Below are positions 38,655 through 47,714 of a stretch of DNA of 64,000 bases, one piece after another. Under the pieces are notes generated by a model, which saw only the letters and a list, made by a program, of their open reading frames with translations, was not told the DNA's origin and did no database searches. The stretch is from Ochrobactrum sp. BTU1 (GTDB lineage Bacteria; Pseudomonadota; Alphaproteobacteria; Rhizobiales; Rhizobiaceae). The DNA is taken from contig CP076354.1 in NCBI GenBank assembly GCA_018798825.1, positions 806,001-870,000 of the forward strand. Reading direction: 5' to 3'. Within the stretch, counting starts at the first letter, position 1. Every line of letters begins with the position of its first letter. The position numbers were made by a program, and so were the translations under genes.

Positions 38655-38660
38655 ATAAAT

Positions 38661-38688
38661 AAGCGGCAGATCATTCAATCTGCCGCTT
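38661..38688 (+). terminator. Intrinsic terminator of the aldolase gene
   Basis: An 11-bp stem (38661-38671 with 38678-38688) around a 6-base loop is followed by TCAAAACTGTT. The left arm is preceded by an AT-rich stretch, and the T-run is short. Confidence 0.75.
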
Positions 38689-38738
38689 TCAAAACTGTTC
38701 TGAATCTATTTGATCAGAAAATTAGATAACTCTTTGAT

Positions 38739-39305
38739 TCAATGCATTTTTGGCGGCTGAAGATTGGTCATAAATTCAGCAAAAACCATAGAGCCTTCTG
38801 GCCACGGGCCATGTCCGGATTCCGAATTGATATGACCTGCATCACCGGCGTCAATCAGCAGTGCGCCCCAATCCTTGACGATATCTTCTGCTGCTTCAAA
38901 GCTTGAGAAGGGATCATTGCGGCTGACGACGGTAATCGTCGGAAATGGCAGGCGCTCACGCGGATAAGGGCCGAATGTCATCAGGTGCTTTGGCCGGATC
39001 TTTTCGTTCGACACATCGGGAGGCGCTACAAAGAAAGCACCGGCTACCTTGTGCTGAATTTGCGGAAGAGCGTGAAGCGCAGTTGCAACGCCAAGCGAAT
39101 GAGCAACAAGCACGATCGGCTTCGTCGTCTCATTGGCTGCTTTGACCAGCTGTGCCACCCAATCGTCTTTGACTGGCTTCGACCATTCGGCCTGTTCGAC
39201 ACGTCGTGCCGTCGAGAGTTTATTCTCCCAGCGCGTCTGCCAATGGTCGGGTCCGGAATTGGTGTAGCCGGGGATGATAAGAATATCTGCGTCTTTGACT
39301 TTCAT
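38739..39305 (-). CDS. RBBP9/YdeN-type alpha/beta hydrolase
   Basis: The 188-aa protein begins MKVKDADILIIPGYTNSGPD and has the nucleophile motif VAHSLGVATA near residue 67 and a C-terminal His in DAGHINSESGHGPW near 157, which fits the RBBP9/YdeN serine hydrolases. WQTRWE near residue 22 is also typical. The substrate is unknown. It is a single gene on the minus strand, with no sign of co-transcription. Confidence 0.88.
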   Translation of the reverse strand: MKVKDADILIIPGYTNSGPDHWQTRWENKLSTARRVEQAEWSKPVKDDWVAQLVKAANETTKPIVLVAHSLGVATALHALPQIQHKVAGAFFVAPPDVSNEKIRPKHLMTFGPYPRERLPFPTITVVSRNDPFSSFEAAEDIVKDWGALLIDAGDAGHINSESGHGPWPEGSMVFAEFMTNLQPPKMH

Positions 39306-39476
39306 GCCCCCTATTTAGAGCCGTTTCAACGCATCTTCAAGCTCAGCTATAGCGCGTCAAAAAGAACTTAGATGTCGCAAATGATGAACAGCTTGTTCGC
39401 TGATCGCTATCTTGTGAAACACTCGCTAAATTGTGATCTTTAGCGGGAAGATAATTACGGAGAGGATTTGACGGCC

Positions 39477-40451
39477 ATGACGATAAGCAGAAGAACGATA
39501 CTTGGTTCTGCAGGTGCTGCCGTCATGAGCAATATTCTTTCCGCGCGCGCAGAAATGCCGCCGAAGGAGAATGAAATGACTGAAACACTGAAGATGGCCG
39601 CTGCTGATAAGGGTGGTTCGACCGCTGCCACTGTAAAGAGCGCTCCTTTGCCTTTTGCTATGACGACACCGGTACGTGTGGCGCGCATTGGTCTGAAAGC
39701 GCGCGATGCAGAAACCCTGGCTGAGTATTATCGTGATGTCGTAGGCTTGCGTGAAATGACGCGTCGTGGCGCTTCCATTGTATTGGGTGCAGGCGACCGT
39801 GAATTGATGGAAATCGAGCAGTTTTCGGCTGCCAAGCCTGATGATCCACGCAGCGCTGGTCTCTACCACACGGCTTTCCTGCTGCCGACTCGTGGCGATC
39901 TCGCCCGCTGGTCGCGCCGCGCCATCGACAAGCAGCTGCCTGTTGCCGGTGCGTCTGATCATAATGTCAGCGAGGCAATCTACCTGACTGATCCTGAAGG
40001 CAACGGTATCGAGATCTATTCCGACCGTCCACACAATACGTGGCAGTGGAATGGTGATCGCGTGAAGATGGGCACCGAGGCGCTCGACGTGAAGAACCTT
40101 CTCGACCTTATTGATCGTGAAGGTGGTGAATGGAACGGCGCACCGCAAAACACGGTTGTTGGTCACGTTCACTTGCGCGTTGGCAACGCGAAGGATGCTG
40201 AATCCTTTTGGCATCAGCAGTTGGGCTTTGACACCGTTCAGACCTATGGCGACAAGGCCGTGTTTCTGTCCACTGGCGGCTATCACCACCACATTGGTGC
40301 TAATGCCTGGCAGAGTTCAGGTGCCGGCTTGCGCGATAAGGATCGCACAGGTCTTGCATGGGTCGAAATGGAAGATACGCGTGGCGGTAATAACCACGTC
40401 TTTGAAGACCCATGGGGTAATGTGATCAATACGATCAAAAAGAGCGCGTAA
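39477..40451 (+). CDS. VOC family dioxygenase-like protein with Tat-type leader
   Basis: From ATG 39477 the product is 324 aa. It begins with a twin-arginine leader (SRRTILGSAGAAVMSNILS, cleavage near ARA|E), then two vicinal-oxygen-chelate modules starting near residues 66 and 220. HTAFLLPTRGDLARW and DPEGNGIEIYSDRP in module 1 and HVHLRVGNAKDAESFW in module 2 fit CatE-like extradiol-type VOC enzymes with His and Glu metal ligands. An in-frame ATG at 39576 with its own AAGGAGA site could give a leaderless 291-aa form. GGAGAGGA lies 10 bases before the first ATG. Confidence 0.85.
   Translation: MTISRRTILGSAGAAVMSNILSARAEMPPKENEMTETLKMAAADKGGSTAATVKSAPLPFAMTTPVRVARIGLKARDAETLAEYYRDVVGLREMTRRGASIVLGAGDRELMEIEQFSAAKPDDPRSAGLYHTAFLLPTRGDLARWSRRAIDKQLPVAGASDHNVSEAIYLTDPEGNGIEIYSDRPHNTWQWNGDRVKMGTEALDVKNLLDLIDREGGEWNGAPQNTVVGHVHLRVGNAKDAESFWHQQLGFDTVQTYGDKAVFLSTGGYHHHIGANAWQSSGAGLRDKDRTGLAWVEMEDTRGGNNHVFEDPWGNVINTIKKSA
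39564..39570 (+). promoter_or_regulatory. Internal ribosome-binding site for a second in-frame start
   Basis: AAGGAGA lies 5 bases before the in-frame ATG at 39576, inside the Tat-leader VOC gene. It is a better ribosome-binding site than the one before the first ATG and would produce a form without the export signal. Confidence 0.55.
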
Positions 40452-40462
40452 TCCGAAATAAT

Positions 40463-40498
40463 AAAAAGCCCCATGTTTACAGAAACATGGGGCTTTTT
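40463..40498. terminator. Strong hairpin after the VOC gene
   Basis: AAAAAGCCCCATGTTT and AAACATGGGGCTTTTT pair over 16 bases around a 4-base loop, with A-runs and T-runs on opposite sides. It ends the VOC gene and may act in both directions. Confidence 0.93.
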
Positions 40499-40539
40499 GC
40501 AGATTCAATTTATCAGCCTTAGTGATTTTGGTTATGGCG

Positions 40540-40625
40540 TGCCGAACATCGTGGCTTTCGAGAACCGGAGCGGAGCGTACTTTTAGGTACGTGAGCACCG
40601 GAAGCGCAGAAAGATGCGATTTGCA
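40540..40625. repeat. Palindromic intergenic element of a different type
   Basis: CGTACTTTTAGGTACG (40576-40591) is a small palindrome framed by ACCGGAGCGGAG on the left and GTGAGCACCGGAAGCG on the right. It lies in the gap downstream of purB and does not match the Bru-RS-like copies elsewhere in the window. Confidence 0.45.
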
Positions 40626-40644
40626 GGCCGCCAGAGCCTAAATC

Positions 40645-41952
40645 TCAGCCGAAAACGCGCTTGAAGATCGTATCAACATGCTTGGTGTGATAGCCAAGAT
40701 CGAATTTTTCGCGGATCTGTTCTTCGGAAAGTGCTGCACGCACTTCCGCGTCACCGAGCAGTTCTTCGAGGAAGTCTGCACCCTGTTCCCAGACCTTCAT
40801 GGCATTACGCTGCACGAGGCGGTAAGAATCTTCACGCGAAACGCCAGCCTGTGTGAGTGCGAGCAGAACGCGCTGCGAATGCACAAGACCACGGAACTTG
40901 TTCATGTTTTTCAGCATGTTTTCCGGGTAGATCACCAGCTTTTCGACAACGCCAGCCAGGCGGTTCAGCGCGAAGTCGAGTGTGATAGTGGTGTCTGGGC
41001 CAATCGCACGCTCAACGCTCGAATGCGAAATATCGCGTTCATGCCAGAGAGCGACATTTTCCATCGCAGGCACAACCGACATACGAACCAGACGGGCGAG
41101 GCCGGTCAGGTTTTCGGTTAGAACAGGGTTGCGCTTGTGCGGCATCGCCGACGAGCCTTTCTGGCCGGGCGAGAAGAACTCTTCTGCTTCCAGAACTTCC
41201 GTGCGCTGCATGTGGCGGATTTCAATGGCTACGTTCTCAATCGACGAAGCGATAACGCCGAGCGTTGCGAAGAACATGGCGTGACGGTCGCGCGGAATAA
41301 CCTGCGTTGAAACTGGCTCTGCTTCGAGACCGAGCTTTTCGCAGACATATTCTTCAACGCGTGGATCGATGTTGGCGAAGGTGCCAACAGCGCCCGATAC
41401 GGCACCGGTCGCGATTTCTGCGCGTGCCGCAACGAGACGCGCGCGGTTGCGTTCCATTTCGGCGTAGAAACGTGCGAAAGTCAGACCCATTGTGGTTGGC
41501 TCGGCATGGATGCCATGGCTGCGGCCGATACGAACGGTATCCTTGTGTTCAAATGCGCGCTTCTTAAGCGCTGCAAGCACACGATCCATGTCTGCGAGAA
41601 GCAGATCAGCTGCGCGAACGAGCTGCACATTGAGCGTGGTGTCTAGTACGTCCGACGAGGTCATGCCCTGATGCACGAAGCGGCTGTCTGGGCCGATGAA
41701 TTCTGCCAGATGCGTCAGGAACGCGATGACGTCATGTTTGGTGACGGCTTCGATTTCGTCGATGCGCGCAACGTCGAACTTGGCGGCATCACCCTTTTCC
41801 CAGATCGTCTTTGCGGCTTCTTTAGGGATTACGCCGAGTTCGGCAAGCGCCTCACATGCATAGGCCTCAATTTCGAACCAGATGCGGAATTTGGTTTCGG
41901 GAGACCAGATGGCGACCATTTCTGGTCGGGAATAGCGCGGGATCATGGGCAT
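40645..41952 (-). CDS. purB: Adenylosuccinate lyase
   Basis: PurB releases fumarate from SAICAR and from adenylosuccinate, late in purine and AMP synthesis. The 435-aa protein starts MIPRYSRPEM (after MP) and has the superfamily signature GSSAMPHKRNP near residue 263, with the flexible-loop catalytic Ser, plus GRSHGIHAEPTTMG near 142 and MTSSDVLDT near 92. It is a single gene on the minus strand, remote from purL, purQ, purS and purC. Confidence 0.97.
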   Translation of the reverse strand: MPMIPRYSRPEMVAIWSPETKFRIWFEIEAYACEALAELGVIPKEAAKTIWEKGDAAKFDVARIDEIEAVTKHDVIAFLTHLAEFIGPDSRFVHQGMTSSDVLDTTLNVQLVRAADLLLADMDRVLAALKKRAFEHKDTVRIGRSHGIHAEPTTMGLTFARFYAEMERNRARLVAARAEIATGAVSGAVGTFANIDPRVEEYVCEKLGLEAEPVSTQVIPRDRHAMFFATLGVIASSIENVAIEIRHMQRTEVLEAEEFFSPGQKGSSAMPHKRNPVLTENLTGLARLVRMSVVPAMENVALWHERDISHSSVERAIGPDTTITLDFALNRLAGVVEKLVIYPENMLKNMNKFRGLVHSQRVLLALTQAGVSREDSYRLVQRNAMKVWEQGADFLEELLGDAEVRAALSEEQIREKFDLGYHTKHVDTIFKRVFG

Positions 41953-42067
41953 ATCCTGTTTTGGCGGCCCGTCTGCCGGGCTGCAGGTCTTGGGTAAAGG
42001 GAATGCGCGGTGTTTAGCAGAGCCTGATGCTCAGCTCAACGCACTCCCCCGGAAAAGTGGCTTCAGT

Positions 42068-42739
42068 TTATCGTGCAGCTTCTGCTGCTTCGCGAATGGC
42101 TTTGATGTTAGCGGCATAGCTCTCAACCGAGTTGCCTTTGTAAACGGCAGAACCCGCAACGAGAATATTTGCACCGGCTGCAACAACCGATCCGGCAGTC
42201 TCAGGCGTGATGCCGCCATCCACTTCGATATCGATCGGGCGGTCGCCAATCATCTCACGCACTTGGCTGATCTTGTCGAGCATCGGCGCAATGAACTTCT
42301 GGCCGCCAAAGCCCGGATTGACCGTCATGACGAGAACGAGATCAACATCATCAATGACGTTGGTCAATGCTTCGACAGGGGTTGCTGGATTGAGCGCCAG
42401 ACCAGACTTTTTGCCCAAAGCGCGGATGCTCTGGAGCGAGCGGTGTGTATGTGCGCCAGCTTCTGCGTGGATTGTGATGAGATCGCAGCCAGCATCCGCA
42501 AATGGTTCAAGATATGGATCGCAAGGCGCGATCATCAGATGCGTGTCGAAGAAAGCCTTGGTGCGTGGACGAATTGCTTTCACTACCTGCGGACCGAACG
42601 TGATGTTCGGCACGAAATGACCATCCATAACGTCGATATGAATCCAGTCGGCACCGGCTTCAAGCACGGCATCGACTTCTTCTCCCAGACGCGCAAAGTC
42701 GGCGGAAAGGATGGATGGGGCGATAGCGATAGGACGCAT
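42068..42739 (-). CDS. rpe: Ribulose-phosphate 3-epimerase
   Basis: Rpe interconverts ribulose 5-phosphate and xylulose 5-phosphate in the pentose phosphate pathway. The 223-aa TIM barrel shows [15 protein letters not shown] near residue 9, the metal site [17 protein letters not shown] near 35, [13 protein letters not shown] near 141 and [10 protein letters not shown] near 176. It follows lpxXL on the same strand with an 83-base gap, so it could be read through from the lipid A cluster. Confidence 0.97.
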   Translation of the reverse strand: MRPIAIAPSILSADFARLGEEVDAVLEAGADWIHIDVMDGHFVPNITFGPQVVKAIRPRTKAFFDTHLMIAPCDPYLEPFADAGCDLITIHAEAGAHTHRSLQSIRALGKKSGLALNPATPVEALTNVIDDVDLVLVMTVNPGFGGQKFIAPMLDKISQVREMIGDRPIDIEVDGGITPETAGSVVAAGANILVAGSAVYKGNSVESYAANIKAIREAAEAAR

Positions 42740-42822
42740 GGTTGTCTCCCTTGCAGGATGTTTTCACATCATAAAATAAAAATGCGTCCGGCCAGTTTTG
42801 ACCGAACGCAGATATTGAGTCT

Positions 42823-43746
42823 CTAGCCCCAACGCTTGTGGAACCACATCCACTGGCCAGGATATTCGCGCACCCATTCCTCAACGGTATCGTTGAGAAG
42901 CTGCGCGGTCGCGGCGATATCGATCTCGCCTTTTTCGTCGCGTGGCAGCTCCATGCGCTCTTTCAGCTCAAGCCGATATCGACCGCCAGGCAGGCGTATG
43001 CAGCGCGCCGGATAGACATCGCAATCATACTGTCGCGCGAGTTTGGCGAGCAACGGATTGGTTTTTACCGGGCGATCAAAGAAGGTGGAGGGAATGCCAC
43101 GCTGGAACTTCTGGTCCACCAGCATCCCGACATTACCGCCAGCATCCAGAACACGCGCCAGCGACCAAGCGGCACCGGCCTTTGATGGCACCAGATGTCC
43201 CATATTGGTTTTGCGTGCTTTGAGGACGGTCTTCGCAATATAGGGATTGTTCGGCGGGCGGAAGAGGGCTGTTACATCGAGACCAAACGTACCGGCACAG
43301 ATCGGCAGAAGCTCGAAATTGCCGGTATGTGCGGTGAAAAAGATATGCGGCTTGGTCTCGTTGCGGAGACGCTCGAAAATCGGAATGCCGTCAACTTCGA
43401 TAAGACCGGGCTCGGTCGCATTGGGATCAAAATCGAATATCGCATCGAGAAAGATATATTCCGCGAAAAGACGCGCCATCGAATCCCACATTTCGACGGC
43501 GATCTTTTCAATTTCAGCATCGCTCTTCTCAGGATAGGCAAGGCGCAGATTGTTGGTTGCCACCTTGTGCCGTGGCGTCAGTGGTCCCACCTTGCGTGCG
43601 AACCATGCAGAAAAGCGGATTGCGCTTTTCGCAGGCAGGAGACGCAGCAGCGCCAGAGCCATAAAGACGGCCTGCGCCCAAAGCCAGTAGTTGAACTGCT
43701 TGAGCTTACGCGACCATTTGAAGAGAAGAAGCTTAATCTTGAACAT
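42823..43746 (-). CDS. lpxXL: Lipid A very-long-chain acyltransferase, LpxXL type
   Basis: The 307-aa protein belongs to the LpxL/HtrB lipid A late acyltransferase family. It has a membrane anchor near residue 25 and the catalytic motif FFTAHTGNFELLP near residue 136, followed by FRPPNNPYI and GMLVDQKF. The setting after acpXL, two ketosynthase-like genes and a dehydrogenase is that of rhizobial LpxXL, which transfers a C28-type hydroxyacyl chain from AcpXL to lipid A. It starts 6 bases after the dehydrogenase stop. Confidence 0.88.
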   Translation of the reverse strand: MFKIKLLLFKWSRKLKQFNYWLWAQAVFMALALLRLLPAKSAIRFSAWFARKVGPLTPRHKVATNNLRLAYPEKSDAEIEKIAVEMWDSMARLFAEYIFLDAIFDFDPNATEPGLIEVDGIPIFERLRNETKPHIFFTAHTGNFELLPICAGTFGLDVTALFRPPNNPYIAKTVLKARKTNMGHLVPSKAGAAWSLARVLDAGGNVGMLVDQKFQRGIPSTFFDRPVKTNPLLAKLARQYDCDVYPARCIRLPGGRYRLELKERMELPRDEKGEIDIAATAQLLNDTVEEWVREYPGQWMWFHKRWG

Positions 43747-43752
43747 AAAGGC

Positions 43753-44781
43753 TTAGTCGATCTGCAACACGATCTTGCCGAACACGTCGCGGCCTTCCAT
43801 GCGCTTGAGAGCCGTACCGATGTCGTCAAAGCCGACAATGGTGTCGATCACTGGATGAACAACGCCCTGCGCCATTTTCTGCATCGCATCAGCCATGTTT
43901 TCCATGCGGCAACCGAAGGAGCCGAGGATTTTAAGCTGCTGCTGGAAGAGCTGCATCAGGTTCATATTGGTTGAAACACCGGAGGTCGAACCACAAGTGA
44001 CGAGACGCGCACCGCGCTTCATGCAGAGCATTGAGCCTGCCCATGTGTCGGCACCAACATGCTCAAACACAACGTCAACGCCCTTCTTTTTGGTGAGCTT
44101 ACGCACAACACCTTCAAAGCGGTCAACGCGGTAGTTGATGACGTGATCGGCACCCAGCGCCTTGGCTTTTTCGATCTTATCGTCAGAGCCAACCGTTGTG
44201 ATGACTGTACAGCCCATCTTCTTGGCAAGCTGGATCGCAGCCGAACCAATGCCGGAACCGCCAGCCTGAACCAGAACGGTTTCGCCCGGCTGGAGTTTCG
44301 CATTGTCAAACAGCATATGCTCGACCGTACCAAAGGTAACAGGAGCGACCGCAGCGCCAATGGCGTCAACGCCGGGAGGTGCTGGAACGAGCAGACGTGC
44401 TGGCAGATTAACGGCTTCACAGGCGAAGCCATCGAGATGGAAGCCATGAACGCCGCCTACGTGTTCACAGAGATTATCGCGACCTTCGCGGCAGGCCTTA
44501 CACAGACCACAGGTGCGTGCGCCATAGATCGACACGAGCTGGCCTGGCAGAACATTTGATACGCCCGGGCCGATTGCATCGACAATGCCGGAAGCTTCCG
44601 CGCCGATAACCAGTGGCATCTTACGCTTGGCAAATGCCATGCCGCGCCAGCCCCATACGTCGATATGGTTGAGTGCGACGGCCTTGATACGGACCGTAAC
44701 TTCGCCATTGCCGGGTGCGGCAGGCGGAGCAATATCGGTCATTTCAAGGCGACGATCGTCGAGGAGCTGTAGGGCGCGCAT
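43753..44781 (-). CDS. adhXL: Zinc-type alcohol dehydrogenase of the lipid A VLCFA cluster
   Basis: The 342-aa MDR-superfamily protein has the structural zinc cysteines in CGLCKACREGRDNLC near residue 93, the cofactor motif QAGGSGIGSAAIQLAKKMG near 172, and GAEASGIVDAIGPG near 61. Its place between fabF1 and lpxXL matches the adh2XL gene of rhizobial clusters. The role in making the omega-1 hydroxylated acyl chain is not established from sequence. GAAAAGGATAAATTC lies before the ATG. Confidence 0.85.
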   Translation of the reverse strand: MRALQLLDDRRLEMTDIAPPAAPGNGEVTVRIKAVALNHIDVWGWRGMAFAKRKMPLVIGAEASGIVDAIGPGVSNVLPGQLVSIYGARTCGLCKACREGRDNLCEHVGGVHGFHLDGFACEAVNLPARLLVPAPPGVDAIGAAVAPVTFGTVEHMLFDNAKLQPGETVLVQAGGSGIGSAAIQLAKKMGCTVITTVGSDDKIEKAKALGADHVINYRVDRFEGVVRKLTKKKGVDVVFEHVGADTWAGSMLCMKRGARLVTCGSTSGVSTNMNLMQLFQQQLKILGSFGCRMENMADAMQKMAQGVVHPVIDTIVGFDDIGTALKRMEGRDVFGKIVLQID

Positions 44782-44861
44782 GAATTTATCCTTTTCAAGA
44801 CATAATCCCGGGCAGCGTTTCGCTGTCCGGGATTACCGAGAATATATAACTGCAGATCCGA

Positions 44862-46139
44862 TTAATTCGGATTTGCCGTCAAAACAAGGCTCGTGTTCTG
44901 TCCACCAAAGCCAAATGAGTTGGAAAGCACGGCAGAAACCTGTCCATCACGCTTAACATTTGGCACGACATCCAGCGGAATTGCCGGATCTGGATTGTCG
45001 TAATTGATGGTCGGAGGCAATGTGCCGGTTTCAATCGTCAGCAGCGAGAATACGGCTTCAATCGCACCAGCGGCGGTCAGTGTGTGACCGATCATCGACT
45101 TGTTGGACGAAACAGGGATCGAAGAAAGCCGTTCACCAAACACGGTTGAAAGGGCAAGATATTCCATCTTGTCATTTTCAGGTGTCGAAGTGCCGTGAGC
45201 ATTGACATAGGAAAGCTGATCTTCGGTCAGTCCCGCATCTGCAAGTGCTGCGCGCACTGTGCCGATTGCCGGTGAGGCATCCGGCTTGGAGCGGGTGCGA
45301 TGGAAATCATCAGCCTTTTCACCGCAACCAGCGAGAATGCCGAGCACTTTTGCACCGCGTGCGATGGCGCTTTCAAGCGATTCCATAACCAGAGCGCCGG
45401 AGCCTTCAGCCATGGCAAAGCCGTTACGATCCTTGGAGAATGGCTTGGATGCCTTTTCCGGCTTGTCATTCTGCGTGGACAGCGCCGATAGCAGAGAGAA
45501 ACGGATCAGAGCTTCTGCCGAGACCGATCCGTCGGTACCGATTGAGAGAACACGATCACTTTCGCCGCGACGAATGGCTTCAACGCCAAGCTGAATCGCA
45601 GTTGCGCCCGAAGCACATGCGGTCGACAGAGTCACCGGCAGGCCGCGTGTGCCAAAAGCCTCAGACAGACGCTCGGCAATGTAGCCGAACTGCGTCGTAT
45701 TGAAGAGGGCATCCTGACGGGCACGGCGGCAGGCTTCGAGCAGAAGCTGATAGCTTGCGGGGCCTTCATCCTTGATGCTGGCATCAAGTGCAAAGCGGCT
45801 TTTCCAGTCGAGTTCAACCGGAGGGGCTGCGAGGAAAAGCGGTCCGCCGAAATTGGTCACTGAAAGACCGGACTGGGCGAGGGCTTCTTCACCGGCAAGC
45901 CGTGCAAGCGCTTCCGAAAGAGGTGATGCACCAACTTCGCTTTCAGGCAGAAAATCAACAGTACCCGCAAAGCGCGTGTTGAGATTATCGGATGGGAAGC
46001 GTGTGATTTTATGAATGCCGGAACGCCCACCGGTCAGTGCAGCCCAGTTGTCTTCCTTGCCCTGCCCAAGGGAGGAAACAACGCCTGCACCGGTAATTGC
46101 AACGATGGGACGGCCGAGATGGTCTGTATATTTGGTCAT
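44862..46139 (-). CDS. fabF1XL: Beta-ketoacyl-ACP synthase, active member (FabF1-type)
   Basis: The 425-aa ketosynthase has an intact catalytic set: Cys175 in STACASGAT, His315 in NAHGTSTPEND, Lys347 in SSNKSM and His352 in IGHTLTAAGA. It probably elongates acyl chains on AcpXL for lipid A. It starts one base after the stop of the FabF2-type gene, so the pair is translationally coupled, as expected for a heterodimer. The next gene (adh) is 80 bases downstream. Confidence 0.92.
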   Translation of the reverse strand: MTKYTDHLGRPIVAITGAGVVSSLGQGKEDNWAALTGGRSGIHKITRFPSDNLNTRFAGTVDFLPESEVGASPLSEALARLAGEEALAQSGLSVTNFGGPLFLAAPPVELDWKSRFALDASIKDEGPASYQLLLEACRRARQDALFNTTQFGYIAERLSEAFGTRGLPVTLSTACASGATAIQLGVEAIRRGESDRVLSIGTDGSVSAEALIRFSLLSALSTQNDKPEKASKPFSKDRNGFAMAEGSGALVMESLESAIARGAKVLGILAGCGEKADDFHRTRSKPDASPAIGTVRAALADAGLTEDQLSYVNAHGTSTPENDKMEYLALSTVFGERLSSIPVSSNKSMIGHTLTAAGAIEAVFSLLTIETGTLPPTINYDNPDPAIPLDVVPNVKRDGQVSAVLSNSFGFGGQNTSLVLTANPN

Positions 46140-46140
46140 C

Positions 46141-47322
46141 TTATGCTCTCACCAGCTTTGCAGCACCTTCAGCGCGTGTTGCGCCAATGGTGGTGACGAT
46201 GGCTTCACTGACGGCTCCGTCTATGGCCTTCTCAGATGGGCCCGATGGAGCAAACGCTTCGCCCTTCCAGACGGAAATGGCTGCAAGTGCCAAGGCCAGC
46301 GGGAACTGCGCTTCGCGCAGGTGGCCGGTCAGGCTTGCAACGCCGCGATATGCGGCTGAAACGCCTTCAAGAGCTGCTTTTTCAGCGGCCGTTGCTTCAT
46401 GTGCACCGGAAGCGCCGGAGACAACATAGCCAGGCTCTGCGCCGCCATTGGCTGCGAGCACCAATTCATGCACGGTTTTGGCAAGATCAGCCGCATCGCG
46501 GCGGATCTGCGCGCTTTCGATGCTGGCAATCTCTGCATAGGCGCGTGCACCGCGTTTTTGCGCATGGTCTGCGCTTTCGAGCACGAGGAAAACCCCGCCA
46601 GAGCCGGAAATCATGCCGCCACCGGCGCTGCCTTCACGTTCCCAGAGCGATGTCCAGCCGTCGTGCTTGAGCAAGCCGCCAAGCTCGTGACCGAGAATCA
46701 TGTCGAAATGTTCGGAATTATAAGAGCCGCCGACCAGCGCATGGGTGCTCTGGCCTGAACGAATACGTGCAGCAGCCGTTTCAATCGCCGCGATGCCGGA
46801 ACCTTCTTCGCCCATGAAGGTACGGGAAGAACCAGTCACTTTATGGACGATGGAAATGTTGCCTGCCAGCAGATTGGAAAGCTGGGCAAGAAACAGGGTA
46901 GGGCGCAGCTCCGTCGACAGCTTTTCGTTGAGCATCACACCGCGATTGTTGCTGGTGCGACCTTCTTCTAGGATCTGCATATCGACAGTAATGTCGCGCT
47001 CGCCGCCACCGGCACCCACGATCATATCCATGCTTGCGCAAAGCGCTTCGTCGTTTTTGATACCTGCATCGTCAAGTGCCAAGCCTGCCGCATAGGTTCC
47101 AAGTCGCTGCCATGTCTCCATTTGGCGCTGGTCGCCACGCTTGGGGATTTGCAAACCCCAGTCGACTTCGCCAAGCGGATGAACTGTGTAAGGCGCAAAG
47201 TTTTCTTTTTCGAGGCGAGGTTCAGTACCTGCCTTGGAGAAAGCGTTCCAATGCGCATCCAGTCCTTCGCCTAGCGAGGAGATGATGCCAATGCCGGTTA
47301 TGACGACTTTATTGCTCTGCAT
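46141..47322 (-). CDS. fabF2XL: Ketosynthase-like protein without active-site Cys (FabF2-type)
   Basis: The 393-aa protein has the thiolase-like fold of KAS enzymes (begins MQSNKVVITGIGIISSLGEG), but the segment aligned with the active-site TACASG reads GEEGSG, placing Glu173 where Cys should be. The first catalytic His is also not in place (SGASGAHEA instead of NAHGTST), while LTGHLREAQFP keeps a His near residue 334. This resembles chain-length factors that pair with an active ketosynthase. It precedes FabF1-type with 1 base between them. Confidence 0.88.
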   Translation of the reverse strand: MQSNKVVITGIGIISSLGEGLDAHWNAFSKAGTEPRLEKENFAPYTVHPLGEVDWGLQIPKRGDQRQMETWQRLGTYAAGLALDDAGIKNDEALCASMDMIVGAGGGERDITVDMQILEEGRTSNNRGVMLNEKLSTELRPTLFLAQLSNLLAGNISIVHKVTGSSRTFMGEEGSGIAAIETAAARIRSGQSTHALVGGSYNSEHFDMILGHELGGLLKHDGWTSLWEREGSAGGGMISGSGGVFLVLESADHAQKRGARAYAEIASIESAQIRRDAADLAKTVHELVLAANGGAEPGYVVSGASGAHEATAAEKAALEGVSAAYRGVASLTGHLREAQFPLALALAAISVWKGEAFAPSGPSEKAIDGAVSEAIVTTIGATRAEGAAKLVRA

Positions 47323-47432
47323 GGTTCGGTCTGCCCGTAAATGCTGTGCTCAAGAATGCTTGCTTGTTCCAGAAACGGAATCAGGGCGAACACGGATGTT
47401 CACCCTTCAATACCGTCAGCTTGCGTGGCTGT

Positions 47433-47714
47433 TCAGCCCTTCTTGGCTGCGACCAGCTCGTCAATCTTGGCGCAGAGGTTCTTCAGAACGAAGTATTCTT
47501 CGGTCGGAGCCTTGCCTTCGTTAACTTCCTGCGTCCACTGTTCCAGCGGAATCTTGATGCCGAAAGCTTTGTCGATAGCGAATACGATGTCGAGGAAGTC
47601 GAGGCTGTCAATGCCAAGATCGTCGATGGTATGGCTATCCGGCGTGATGGTGTCACGGTCGAGTTCGCTGGTTTCGGCGATGATGTCGGCGACTTTGTCA
47701 AAAGTAGAGGACAA
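47433..47714 (-). CDS. acpXL: Specialised acyl carrier protein for lipid A
   Basis: AcpXL carries the growing very-long-chain acyl group for lipid A. The 93-aa acidic protein has the phosphopantetheine site GIDSLDFLD with Ser37. It is longer than housekeeping AcpP and carries a C-terminal extension ending LVAAKKG, like rhizobial AcpXL. The next gene on the strand is the FabF2-type ketosynthase 110 bases away; no fabZ gene lies between them. The start at 47714 is supported by AAAGGAATCG upstream. Confidence 0.92.
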   Translation of the reverse strand: MSSTFDKVADIIAETSELDRDTITPDSHTIDDLGIDSLDFLDIVFAIDKAFGIKIPLEQWTQEVNEGKAPTEEYFVLKNLCAKIDELVAAKKG

